This document shows, piece after piece, positions 8,891 through 16,700 of a DNA stretch of 64,000 nucleotides. The translations under genes and the position numbers were made by a program. Each line of letters starts with the position of its first letter. Positions within the stretch are counted from its first letter, which is position 1. This DNA is from a bacterium (GTDB taxonomy: Bacteria; Vulcanimicrobiota; Xenobia; Xenobiales; Xenobiaceae), in the NCBI GenBank assembly GCA_022839105.1, contig JALHDH010000006.1, forward strand, positions 4,572 through 68,571, in the 5' to 3' direction. The notes beneath the pieces are model-generated. The model searched no databases, was not told the DNA's origin, and saw only the letters and a list, made by a program, of their open reading frames with translations.

Positions 8891-9319
8891 ATGATGACTC
8901 GTCTGGTCCGTCGCAAGAAGTCTGGTGGCTTCACCCTGATCGAGCTGATGATCGTGATCGCCATTATCGCGATCCTCGCTGCCATCCTCGTTCCTAACTT
9001 CATCCGCGCTCGCGCTCAGGGTCAGTTCACCGCCTGCAAGTCCAACCTGAAGAACATCGCCACCGCTCTGGAGATGTACTCCACCGATGCGCAGGGTCGC
9101 TATCCGAGCACTCTGTCTGCCCTCGAGGAGCAGCAGCGCTACCTGCGCACCATCCCGACCTGCGCCTCCGCCGGTGAAGACACCTACACCGACGCCTACA
9201 CCGCCGCTTCCAACCCCGACCGTTATACCGTGTATTGCACCGGGACCAACCACTCTGCGGTCGATGCTCCCCAGAACTACCCGCAGTACAACTCGGTTGC
9301 CGGTCTGCTCGAGAAGTAG
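8891..9319 (+). CDS. Type IV pilin (PilA-like major pilin candidate)
   Basis: The 142-aa prepilin has a short basic leader (MMTRLVRRKKSGG) cut before FTLIELMIVIAIIAILAAIL, with the essential Glu at position 5 of the mature protein. The globular part has cysteines in SACKSN-like TACKSN, IPTCASAG and YTVYC; the last two can form the C-terminal disulfide loop. It ends NYPQYNSVAGLLEK, a tail shared with the second pilin at 12347. AAGGAG lies 11 nt upstream. Flanking terminators on both sides suggest its own transcript, as expected for an abundant major pilin. Confidence 0.9.
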   Translation: MMTRLVRRKKSGGFTLIELMIVIAIIAILAAILVPNFIRARAQGQFTACKSNLKNIATALEMYSTDAQGRYPSTLSALEEQQRYLRTIPTCASAGEDTYTDAYTAASNPDRYTVYCTGTNHSAVDAPQNYPQYNSVAGLLEK

Positions 9320-9343
9320 TCTCGCGTAGCTCCGCTTCCCCTC

Positions 9344-9368
9344 AAAGGGGCGCCTCGGCGCCCCTTTT
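9344..9368 (+). terminator. Rho-independent terminator after the pilin
   Basis: AAAGGGGCGCC (9344-9354) and GGCGCCCCTTT (9357-9367) form a perfect 11-bp inverted repeat, effectively with a tight CTCG loop, followed by TTTTCGATT. Strongest terminator in the window. Confidence 0.85.
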
Positions 9369-9452
9369 CGATTGTACAGGGATCCCGGAACTGCTGCGAA
9401 GCTCTCTCCTGCAGGGCTTCCTGGCCTTTCCCTGGAATCGGCCTCAGCCCTC

Positions 9453-11324
9453 ATGACCCTCGAGACCTGTCGGAAGTCCACCCGGATGGCCGCCATCGCC
9501 ACCGTGCTGATGGGGGTTGCGGCGTTGGGGATGCCCCGGATTCCTTCGGCCGATACCTGGTGGCATCTGGCAGCGGGTCGACTCCTCGTGGAGTCCCGAC
9601 AGTGGGCGCTGGAGGATCCCTTCAGCTTTGGACCTGGTCGCGGGGACTGGCTGAACCACGAGTGGTTGGCCGAGATCCTCTTCTATCTGCTGCACCAGGC
9701 TGCAGGGTTGGACGGGGTCTTCATGCTTCGCACCCTGATCGTGGTCCTGGCCTTCGCCATCCTTCCGATGTGGGCTGCCCGCCGGGCCGGGGCCTCGATC
9801 CCCGGGGCGGGAGCCGCGATCCTGGGATGCGCAGCGGCTGCGGAGGGGTGGGCCTTCTTTGATGCCAGGGCCTACCTCTTCACCTATCTGGGACTGGCTG
9901 GAACCCTCTTCCTGGCAAGCGAGGCCCTGCGCAGGGAGGACTGGCGCCTTCTTCTGCCCCTTCCCGGTGTGACGGTTCTCTGGGCCAACTGCCACGGCGG
10001 GTTCATCCTGGGCCCGCTGCTTCTCTTCGTCGCGGCCTTGGGGTGTCTTCTGCCTCCCCGTTCGCCTCGGCTGGCATGGGGCTTCGTCCTGGTGGGCGCG
10101 GGGACTCTGGCCCTGTGCGCCGTCGCCACCCCGTTCGGGCCCGAGATCCTGGGATTCCCGTTCAGCCTGATCCATCGGAGCGCCTTCACCCTGGGCCTCA
10201 ACGAGTGGGCTCGGCCAGACCTTTCCAGGCAGCCGGCCTTCCTGGCCCTCATGGCGGTGGCGTTCCTGCTGGGGCGGCGGACGGGATGGCCCCAACGCCT
10301 GTGGCTGGCAGCCTTCCTGTCGGCCGGGCTTCTGGCCTGGCGCCACGCACCATTGGGAGCCCTGGTGTCCGCCTTCGTCCTGCCCGCTTCCTGGCCAGGA
10401 TCGGCTTTCGGGCGCTCTCGGTGGGGCGTCTGGTTGGCCTTTGTGGCCTGGACCCTGGCTGTTCCGCTTTCGGCCTCCTTCCTGCACGAGCGTTTCGTCG
10501 GAGGGGCTTCGGAGTGGACCATGTTGCGGACCCATTTCCCTGTGGCTGCGGCGGATTTTCTGCGAGCCAATCCCGGGTTGCCTCGTGATCTCTACAACCC
10601 TTATGAGTGGGGGGGGTACCTCGAATGGACGGTCTGGCCCAAGCACCGGGTCTTCATCGACGGCCGGGCCAACACCGTGTACTCGCAGAAGAGATACGCC
10701 GAGGCGCTGGCCGTGCAGTTCGGAGAGCCCTGGGGGCGTTCCCTGCAACGGGCGGGGCTCGGCGGCCTCCTGGCCGACTCAGGGGACTGGGAAGAGATCC
10801 TCGATCGGCACGGCATCCGCCTGGCGGTCTGCACGCGCCTGCAGGGAGACCTGGTGGACCGGATGAGCCGTTCCTCCAGGTGGTTCGAGGTCTACCGGGA
10901 TCCTCTGGCCGTGGTCTATCTGAGGGCTGAACCCGGACTTCGCCGACTCGCTCAGGGCCTGGTCCATCCCGACTCGCAGTGGACGCTCTTCGAGCGCGCG
11001 CAGCAGAGTCTGCGCGACGGCCAGGAACCGGAGGCCCTCGAGCGGGTCTCCCAGGCCCTGAACCTGGACCCGAACTGGCCGCAGGCCCTGGTCCTGCGGG
11101 GGATCATGCGCCTTCGCGCCGGTCTGGAGGCCCAGGGAGAAGGCGATCTTCGGGCGGCCCTCGCCCGGGACCCCGCAGTCCCCGAGGCCCATTTCAACCT
11201 GGCCGTGCTGGCCTGGAATCGTGGGGAGCGGGCCAAGGCGGTCCGGGAACTCCGCCACGAGCTGTCCGTGAACCCCACGCACGCCCCGGCGCGATCCCTG
11301 CTCGAGGAACTCCTGGCCAGGTAG
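9453..11324 (+). CDS. Polytopic membrane protein with C-terminal TPRs, function unknown
   Basis: About 623 aa. After an N-terminal helix, ADTWWHLAAGRLL and WLNHEWLAEILFYLL precede roughly ten hydrophobic segments, a layout like GT-C-fold membrane glycosyltransferases; the acidic residue before TWWHL fits the first periplasmic loop, but no GT family is certain. A soluble segment follows (LYNPYEWGGYLEW, HRVFIDGRANTVYS), then two or three TPRs (about 530-620). Start chosen at ATG 9453; TTG 9372 and ATG 9486 are alternatives. It sits between the pilin and pilD, so pilin glycosylation is a guess from context. Confidence 0.75.
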   Translation: MTLETCRKSTRMAAIATVLMGVAALGMPRIPSADTWWHLAAGRLLVESRQWALEDPFSFGPGRGDWLNHEWLAEILFYLLHQAAGLDGVFMLRTLIVVLAFAILPMWAARRAGASIPGAGAAILGCAAAAEGWAFFDARAYLFTYLGLAGTLFLASEALRREDWRLLLPLPGVTVLWANCHGGFILGPLLLFVAALGCLLPPRSPRLAWGFVLVGAGTLALCAVATPFGPEILGFPFSLIHRSAFTLGLNEWARPDLSRQPAFLALMAVAFLLGRRTGWPQRLWLAAFLSAGLLAWRHAPLGALVSAFVLPASWPGSAFGRSRWGVWLAFVAWTLAVPLSASFLHERFVGGASEWTMLRTHFPVAAADFLRANPGLPRDLYNPYEWGGYLEWTVWPKHRVFIDGRANTVYSQKRYAEALAVQFGEPWGRSLQRAGLGGLLADSGDWEEILDRHGIRLAVCTRLQGDLVDRMSRSSRWFEVYRDPLAVVYLRAEPGLRRLAQGLVHPDSQWTLFERAQQSLRDGQEPEALERVSQALNLDPNWPQALVLRGIMRLRAGLEAQGEGDLRAALARDPAVPEAHFNLAVLAWNRGERAKAVRELRHELSVNPTHAPARSLLEELLAR

Positions 11325-11375
11325 CACGCTCCTGGCGCTAGAGGGGCTGGCTCCCAATCGTCGAACCGCCGCCCG

Positions 11376-12227
11376 GTGTTTGACAACCTGCTCACCCCCA
11401 CGCCCCTCAGCCTGTTCCTCGTATTCCTCTATGGGAGCCTCTTCGGCAGCTTCCTGAACGTGGTGATCTATCGGATGCCCCTGGAGCGATCCATCGTGGC
11501 TCCGGGGTCGGCGTGCGGGACCTGTGGAACCCCGTTGTCCTGGTGGCAGAACATCCCGATCCTGTCTTATCTCCTGCTGGAAGGCCGTTGCCATGCCTGC
11601 GGCTCTCGCTACTCGATCCGCTATGCCGCGATCGAGGCCTTGACCGGGGCCGCTGCCGCCCTGATCCTGTGGCATCACGGCGGGATCGGGATGCCCTTCC
11701 TGCTCCATTTCGTGTTCTTCTGCTTCCTGGTTGCAGTCTTCTTCATGGATCTGGACCACTGGATCATCCTCGATGAGGTCTCCTTGACCGGGGTGGCGGT
11801 CGGGCTCGTCGGCTCGGCCTTCATGCCCCTTCGCGGCGACATGCTGGTGGCCGGTCTGCATCCCTCGCTCCAGAATCTCGCCTCTTCGGTTCTGGGCCTG
11901 CTCCTGGGTGTCGCTTTCTTCTGGAGCGTGCAGGTGATCGGGACCCTCCTGGCTCGCCAGGAGGCCCTGGGGACGGGTGATATCAAGTTGGCCGCAATGA
12001 TGGGCGCCTTTCTGGGATGGCAGATGGGCCTGGTCGCCTATCTCCTGAGCTTCATCCTGGGAGCGTTGGTGGCGGTGCCGATGATGGTTCTGCGCCGCAG
12101 GCGGGGAAAGGATCCCGTGCCTCTCGGAACGTTCATGGCCGTGGCGGCCTTCCTCACGGCCCTGTGGGGAGACCGGATCTTCGAATTCTTCCTGGTCTGG
12201 CCCGAGCATCTGTACCCGCTTCTCTGA
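11376..12227 (+). CDS. pilD: Prepilin peptidase/N-methyltransferase PilD
   Basis: Membrane aspartic protease that removes prepilin leaders and N-methylates the new N terminus. The 283-aa protein has SLFGSFLNVVIYRMP, a four-cysteine zinc site (CGTC and CHAC) in the cytoplasmic methylase loop, FMDLDHWIILDE with the first catalytic Asp and GTGDIKLAAMMGAFLG with the second (GxGDxKL). GTG start at 11376. It serves the two pilins that flank it. Confidence 0.95.
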   Translation: MFDNLLTPTPLSLFLVFLYGSLFGSFLNVVIYRMPLERSIVAPGSACGTCGTPLSWWQNIPILSYLLLEGRCHACGSRYSIRYAAIEALTGAAAALILWHHGGIGMPFLLHFVFFCFLVAVFFMDLDHWIILDEVSLTGVAVGLVGSAFMPLRGDMLVAGLHPSLQNLASSVLGLLLGVAFFWSVQVIGTLLARQEALGTGDIKLAAMMGAFLGWQMGLVAYLLSFILGALVAVPMMVLRRRRGKDPVPLGTFMAVAAFLTALWGDRIFEFFLVWPEHLYPLL

Positions 12228-12346
12228 TTCCATGGCCCTCAGGTCGCCCAGGATCTTTCCTCGCCAGGAGGCATGCTTGTCGGACCTCGCGAAGGGTGAA
12301 AGGGCAATCCATCGGGACTGGAGAGGCGGAGAGTGGGGTGAGAGAA

Positions 12347-12748
12347 ATGCGTAGACTCAGACGGTCTGGTTTCACCTTGATCGAAGTGATGGTGGTCATT
12401 GTCATCGTCGGCATCCTCCTGGCATTGTTGCTGCCCAACCTGGTGCGCTCCAAGCATCAGGGGCAACTGGCTTCCTGCGAGCACTCCCTGCGCGCCATGG
12501 CGTCTGCGATGGAGAACTACAACGCCCAGAACAAGCGCTATCCTGATTCCCTGGCACGACTGACCCAGGCAAATTACGTCCAGAGGGTCGTCTGCCCGAC
12601 CAATCAGGCGGAGTATGGGCTGGACGTCACCGCTGAGGCCAAGGACTACACTTTGTATTGTAATGGCATCCACCATCTGGTTCTCGGAGAGATCGTCGGA
12701 ACCGGCTATCCTCAGTATTCCGGGGCCGCCGGCCTGTTCCGCAAGTAG
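12347..12748 (+). CDS. Second type IV pilin-like protein
   Basis: A 133-aa prepilin: leader MRRLRRSG, then FTLIEVMVVIVIVGILLALL with Glu5. Cysteines in RVVCPTN and YTLYCNG can form the C-terminal loop. The end (GYPQYSGAAGLFRK) mirrors the tail of the pilin at 8891, so the two are paralogues; this one is more diverged and shares no strong promoter, so a minor pilin or secretion pseudopilin role is possible. ATG 12347 is chosen; GTG 12338 is in frame three codons earlier. Confidence 0.88.
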   Translation: MRRLRRSGFTLIEVMVVIVIVGILLALLLPNLVRSKHQGQLASCEHSLRAMASAMENYNAQNKRYPDSLARLTQANYVQRVVCPTNQAEYGLDVTAEAKDYTLYCNGIHHLVLGEIVGTGYPQYSGAAGLFRK

Positions 12749-13144
12749 TGTGGATGCGGAGGCCTGGTCTTGCCACCGCTCTTCAGTTCTTTCTCCGAGG
12801 CCCTGCAGGACCGATGGGTGGAACCGACGAGGGACCGAACACAAGGCCCTCCTGCATGCCATGAAAAGTCCCTCTTTTCGGGAGTCTTGGTGTTCGAACA
12901 AGCCCGCCGGGGGGCGAAAGGGTTTTCATCCGAGGGCTCGAAAGACCGGATCTCGTAAGGCACCATGAGATTTTTCAAGTCCTGGCGTTGTGGAGGTTGT
13001 AAATCAGGATGGTGGCCGGTCGTGGCTCACCCCGGTCCTTCCGAAGAAGGGCCGGCCGGGAGCTGGGGGCGGTTTTCAGAAAGGGCAGGCCGGAAGTCTT
13101 CACCGGGCCTGTTCAATCGCAGGAGAGGAGGTGAACCCAGGTAG
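12749..13144 (+). other. 396-bp gap before pilM, with a weak small ORF
   Basis: No family is recognisable here. One frame reads ATG 12965 to TAG 13142-13144 (59 codons, with WRCGGCKSGWW near the start) and ends at the base before the pilM ATG, but its ribosome-binding site is poor and its composition looks like random GC-rich DNA. A weak GAAAAG/CTTTTC stem (12863-12879) lies early in the gap. The pilM ribosome-binding site GGAGGTGA is at 13127-13134. Confidence 0.35.
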
Positions 13145-14245
13145 ATGAATATCCTGAAACGTTGGTTCGGGCACAAGGAAGAGGTTGCCGGTCTTGATAT
13201 CGGCAGCAGCACGATCAAGATCGCACAGGTCACCAAGACCCCCAGCGGCTATGCCTATTCGCGATTCGCCTCGTGTCCGACCCCTCCCATGACGATCAAG
13301 GACGGTTCCATCGTCGATGCCCGGGCCCTGGGTGAGACGATTCATCAGTTGATCCAGAGCCAGGGTATCACGGCAACCCGGATGGTCAGTGCGGTCTCCG
13401 GGCAATCGGTGGTCATCCGCCCGATCAGCATGACCCAGATGACCGAGCGGGAGTTGCAGCACGCCATCAAGTTCGAGGCCGAGCGCTACCTGCCTTATTC
13501 GGTTGCAGAGGCCCAGATCACGGGCCGGATCCTCCCAGGCAGCCAGGAGGGGGAGGACAAGATGATGGAGGTCCTCCTGGTCGCGGCTCCCAATGAGATG
13601 GTCAAGAACAGCCGCGAGGTCGTCACCCTGGCCCAGGCCACGGCAGATGCCATCGACCTCGAGCCGTTTGCTCTTCTCCGGGCACTGAGCCGCGGGATGG
13701 AACCCGAGGCGCTTCGTCAGACCATCGCCCTGATCAACCTGGGGGCTTCCTCCAGCAGCATCAACATCTTCCACGATGGGACGTTGCGTCACAATCGCAC
13801 CATCACCGTGGCCGGGAACAATTTCACCAAGGCGATCGGGCAATCCCTGAATCTCTCCTTCGAAGAAGCCGAGAAAATCAAGAAGGAGAAAGGCGTGATC
13901 CGCGTCGAGAAGGATGCCACCCCGGTGGCTCCGACCACGATGCGGATCTTCAACGTCATCATCCCGGTGCTGACGGAACTGGTGACGGAGATTCAGCGCT
14001 CTTTTGATTATTATCGAAACCGTTTCAAGGGCGAGTCGGTGGATCTGGTCGTGCTGTCCGGTGGGACAGCCAAGTTCAAGAACATCGATGTCTTCATCTC
14101 CAGCGAGTTGAGCATCGATTGCCAGATCGCCAACCCCTTCCGCAACATCTCCATCCAGAATGTTCAGGGAATCTCGCCTGACGATCTTGAGGCTCTGGCG
14201 CCGATGGCCATGGTGGTGACCGGGCTGGCGCTTCGAAGTGAATAA
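13145..14245 (+). CDS. pilM: Type IV pilus assembly protein PilM
   Basis: Actin-like (FtsA-fold) cytoplasmic ATPase that links PilB/PilC to PilN. The 366-aa protein begins MNILKRWFGHKEEVAGLDIGSSTIKIAQV, with the phosphate-1 loop DIGSSTIK. It continues with SAVSGQSVVIRPI, HAIKFEAERYLPYS, INLGASSSSINIFHDG and VVLSGGTAKFKNIDVFI (adenosine motif), in PilM order. First gene of the pilMNOPQ cluster. Confidence 0.95.
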   Translation: MNILKRWFGHKEEVAGLDIGSSTIKIAQVTKTPSGYAYSRFASCPTPPMTIKDGSIVDARALGETIHQLIQSQGITATRMVSAVSGQSVVIRPISMTQMTERELQHAIKFEAERYLPYSVAEAQITGRILPGSQEGEDKMMEVLLVAAPNEMVKNSREVVTLAQATADAIDLEPFALLRALSRGMEPEALRQTIALINLGASSSSINIFHDGTLRHNRTITVAGNNFTKAIGQSLNLSFEEAEKIKKEKGVIRVEKDATPVAPTTMRIFNVIIPVLTELVTEIQRSFDYYRNRFKGESVDLVVLSGGTAKFKNIDVFISSELSIDCQIANPFRNISIQNVQGISPDDLEALAPMAMVVTGLALRSE

Positions 14246-14254
14246 GGAGGTTCC

Positions 14255-14308
14255 GTGCGCATCCTGAGTAACTCGAACCACCCCACGGTCCAGGAGGAGG
14301 TGCCATGA
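14255..14308 (+). CDS. Possible 17-aa coupling peptide between pilM and pilN
   Basis: Right after the pilM stop a strong AAGGAGG (14244-14250) precedes GTG 14255; the reading MRILSNSNHPTVQEEVP ends at TGA 14306-14308, overlapping the pilN ATG (14305) by ATGA. It may only raise pilN translation by coupling. The ribosome-binding site is otherwise unexplained. No homologue is known to me. Confidence 0.25.
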   Translation: MRILSNSNHPTVQEEVP

Positions 14309-15000
14309 CCATCAAGGTCGACCTGCTGCCTACCGAACGCAAGAGGTTCACCTTCGACCCCATGATGGGGTTCCTTTTGGTGATCATCATCGTCTGCACG
14401 GTAGGCTTCGTCATCTACGGGTCCAAGCTCCAGAACAACATCGAGACGGAGAAGGCCGGCGTCGCCCAGATCGAAGCCGAGATCAAGACCATCGAGAACA
14501 GCCTTCCCCAGATCGAGGATCTCAAGGCGGATATTGCCAAGATCAAGGCGGAGATCAAGGTGATCGAGGGGCTGGTCTACGACCCCGTCCGTTACGGCAA
14601 TCTCCTCGCCGAGGTCGGGCGTGTCCTGCCCGCCAACGTCTGGGTCGAGAGCCTCGCGATCGAGCCCGGCACCCGTTCCATCACGATGAGCGGAACCGCC
14701 GCGCAGATGGGGGCGAGCCATCCGCTGGCCACCATCGCCTCCCTCCTGGAGAAAATCCATCAGTCCAAGATCTTCAACGATGCCTCCCTCGGCTCGACCG
14801 CCCAGGTCAAGCTTCTGGATGGCAACCTGATCGGCTTCAGCTTCCAGATCGAAGCCCGATATGACCCGGACCAGGCCGCCGGCCTGACCGAAGAAGTGCC
14901 TGCGGGTGGCGAGTCGTCCGCAGAGTTGGACGGGGTTCCGGCGGAAGGAGGAGCCGAGGCTCCACCTGAAGCTGGCGAGCCTCCCGCTCCGGGAACCTAG
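14305..15000 (+). CDS. pilN: Type IV pilus assembly protein PilN
   Basis: Inner-membrane alignment-complex protein. The first residues TIKVDLLPTERKRF are the conserved PilN motif that docks into PilM. One membrane helix (about 20-42) follows, then a coiled coil (QIEAEIKTIENSLPQIEDLKAD-like, about 48-95) and a ferredoxin-like periplasmic domain. An acidic Ala/Pro/Gly tail closes the 231-aa protein. GGAGGAGGTG lies just before the ATG. Confidence 0.92.
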   Translation: MTIKVDLLPTERKRFTFDPMMGFLLVIIIVCTVGFVIYGSKLQNNIETEKAGVAQIEAEIKTIENSLPQIEDLKADIAKIKAEIKVIEGLVYDPVRYGNLLAEVGRVLPANVWVESLAIEPGTRSITMSGTAAQMGASHPLATIASLLEKIHQSKIFNDASLGSTAQVKLLDGNLIGFSFQIEARYDPDQAAGLTEEVPAGGESSAELDGVPAEGGAEAPPEAGEPPAPGT

Positions 15001-15008
15001 GAGGAAAG

Positions 15009-15662
15009 ATGACTCTCACCACCCCGATGAAGATCATCCTGGCCCTGCTGGTCATCGCGTTGATCGCAGTTGGCTTCTGGCTTCTGGACTGGCAGCACAA
15101 GCATACCGAGCTGGCTGGCATCAAGCAGCAGAGGGCGGATCTCGAGGCCAAGCTCGAACAGAACAAGGAGCTGGTCAAGGCCCTTCCGGTGCTGACCCGC
15201 GAGAAGGCAGACCTCGAAGAGAAGCTTCGCACGGTCGTGCAGACGGACCTGGTGGCCGAGCAGCCCGAACTCTTCGTGGCCAACTACATCAAGCAGATCG
15301 AGGCCGTGGTGTTGGAGCAGAGGGTTCGCATGGGGGATCCCACCTTCGACATCATCAACATCCAGCCCGGAGCGCTCACCGCGTCCTCCCCGGCCGGAGC
15401 CGCCCCCGAGGAGGGCGCCGAAGGGGCCGACGCCACGCCGGACGCGCTCAAGTCGTTCCCGACCCGTGTCTTCAACATGAGCATGCGGGGAAGATACGCA
15501 ACCCTGATCGACTTCCTCTACCAACTGGGAGCGCTGCGGCTTGAGCGTCTGGTCACGATCGACAAGATCGCCCTGAGCCCGGCCGACAAGAACCTGACCG
15601 GCGGCAGCCCGACGCTCTCGATCACGATCCCCATCACCGCCTATATGCGGCAGGGAGGTTAG
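15009..15662 (+). CDS. pilO: Type IV pilus assembly protein PilO
   Basis: Partner of PilN. N-terminal helix (IILALLVIALIAVGFWLLD), a coiled coil (about 35-75) and a ferredoxin-like domain with FNMSMRGRYATLIDFLYQLGALRLERLVTIDKI, the PilO core. A low-complexity acidic Ala-rich insert (about 120-150) interrupts it. 217 aa; starts 8 bp after pilN behind AGGAGGAAAG. Confidence 0.9.
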   Translation: MTLTTPMKIILALLVIALIAVGFWLLDWQHKHTELAGIKQQRADLEAKLEQNKELVKALPVLTREKADLEEKLRTVVQTDLVAEQPELFVANYIKQIEAVVLEQRVRMGDPTFDIINIQPGALTASSPAGAAPEEGAEGADATPDALKSFPTRVFNMSMRGRYATLIDFLYQLGALRLERLVTIDKIALSPADKNLTGGSPTLSITIPITAYMRQGG

Positions 15663-15668
15663 AGAATC

Positions 15669-16319
15669 ATGAACCTGCCCGAGATTGCTCATCGGTTGCG
15701 TCGGGGAACGATGGCCCTGGCGCTGGCAGGAACGCTTGCCCTTTGCGCCGCGTGCGGCGGAGGGGGAGGCACCGGCGAGACCGAGACGACCGACTCCGGA
15801 ACTCCGCCTGCGGTCAGCGGCGAGGTCCAGGTCACCGAAGAGGAAGTGGCTCTGGAACCCGAGGTTCCCGAAGCCACCGCGACTCCCGAGCGCCGTCAGC
15901 CTCAGGTCCGGTCGGTGGGTCGGGTCCGAGACCCGTTCATCAACCCGCTCGAGGCCAGTGTCGTGCCGGTCCAGCCTGCAGGTCCCGTGACCCAGCCCGG
16001 AGTCGCCGCTCCTGCCGGCGGGGCGGCTCCGATGACCGGTGCTCCCTTGGCTGGCTTCCAGAAGCCGAAGGCTCCTGAGATGCCGACCCCGGACGTCATG
16101 GTCACCGGCCTGGTGCGTTCGGGTGCGACCTATCGCGCCATCCTGACCGGCCCTGAAGGCTCCTTGATCGTGGCGGCCGGACAGAAGGTCGGCTCCTTCC
16201 AGGTGGCCTCGATCAGCCCCAAAGGGGTTGTGCTCTCCTGGAAGGGCCAGAAGGTGACCCTGCCTTTGGAACGCGAGGAGTTCGGGCCCGATGGCCTCCG
16301 TCGCGGAGAAAGGCCTTAG
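15669..16319 (+). CDS. pilP: PilP-type pilus lipoprotein
   Basis: Signal peptide with lipobox LCAAC (lipidated Cys near residue 30), then a long Glu/Thr/Pro-rich linker, the conserved RDPFINPLE motif that contacts PilN/PilO, a Pro/Gly/Ala segment and a C-terminal beta domain (VMVTGLVRSGATYRAILTG ... GQKVGSFQVASI). PilP bridges the alignment complex to the PilQ secretin. 216 aa. Start 6 bp after pilO. Confidence 0.85.
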   Translation: MNLPEIAHRLRRGTMALALAGTLALCAACGGGGGTGETETTDSGTPPAVSGEVQVTEEEVALEPEVPEATATPERRQPQVRSVGRVRDPFINPLEASVVPVQPAGPVTQPGVAAPAGGAAPMTGAPLAGFQKPKAPEMPTPDVMVTGLVRSGATYRAILTGPEGSLIVAAGQKVGSFQVASISPKGVVLSWKGQKVTLPLEREEFGPDGLRRGERP

Positions 16320-16700
16320 AGACAGTCAACGCAGAATCCGCCGCGCGGCCCGGGTCCATTGGCCGGTCTGCGAGCACGCGGCAGGTTCCAGCGCCCCATC
16401 GGAGCGGTCTCCGATGCCGGGCAGAACAGGTGAAACGCACGGTCGGGCCTCGAGGGTGCCCGTCCGAGCGAGGCGACAGCGGCCAGCCAGGCCTCGAGGC
16501 CCGGGGTATCCCTGGGGCGGTCCCGGAACGGGGCCTCCGCGCGGCCGGCCCCTTCGACGGCGGAAGGTGGTGATCAGTGCTACGGACGGTATCGACCCTC
16601 GAGGAATCAGGGGCACACGACTTCTCCGAGGCGCCACGAGCGCAGGGGGCGGTCGGCGCCTCACCCAGAATGATGGCCAATAGGAGGTGGGTAAAAACCA
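16320..16700 (+). other. 381-bp pilP-pilQ gap with three CCTCGAGG palindromes
   Basis: Unusually long for this cluster. No convincing gene is seen: the open frame 16291-16683 has no family features. The octamer palindrome CCTCGAGG occurs at 16448, 16492 and 16597. No terminator T-run or recognised riboswitch core is present. The pilQ ribosome-binding site AGGAGGTG lies at 16682-16689. Confidence 0.4.

Noticed and set aside
9444..10748. Minus-strand Gln/Gly/Pro-rich ORF opposite the membrane-TPR gene
   Set aside because: Antisense shadow; the plus strand encodes membrane helices and TPRs.
12965..13144. 59-codon ORF ending next to pilM
   Set aside because: Poor ribosome-binding site and random-like composition; kept only as a note in the gap entry.
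16291..16683. 130-codon ORF filling the pilP-pilQ gap
   Set aside because: Arg/Gly/Pro-rich composition like other shadow frames, overlaps pilP, and shows no ribosome-binding site.
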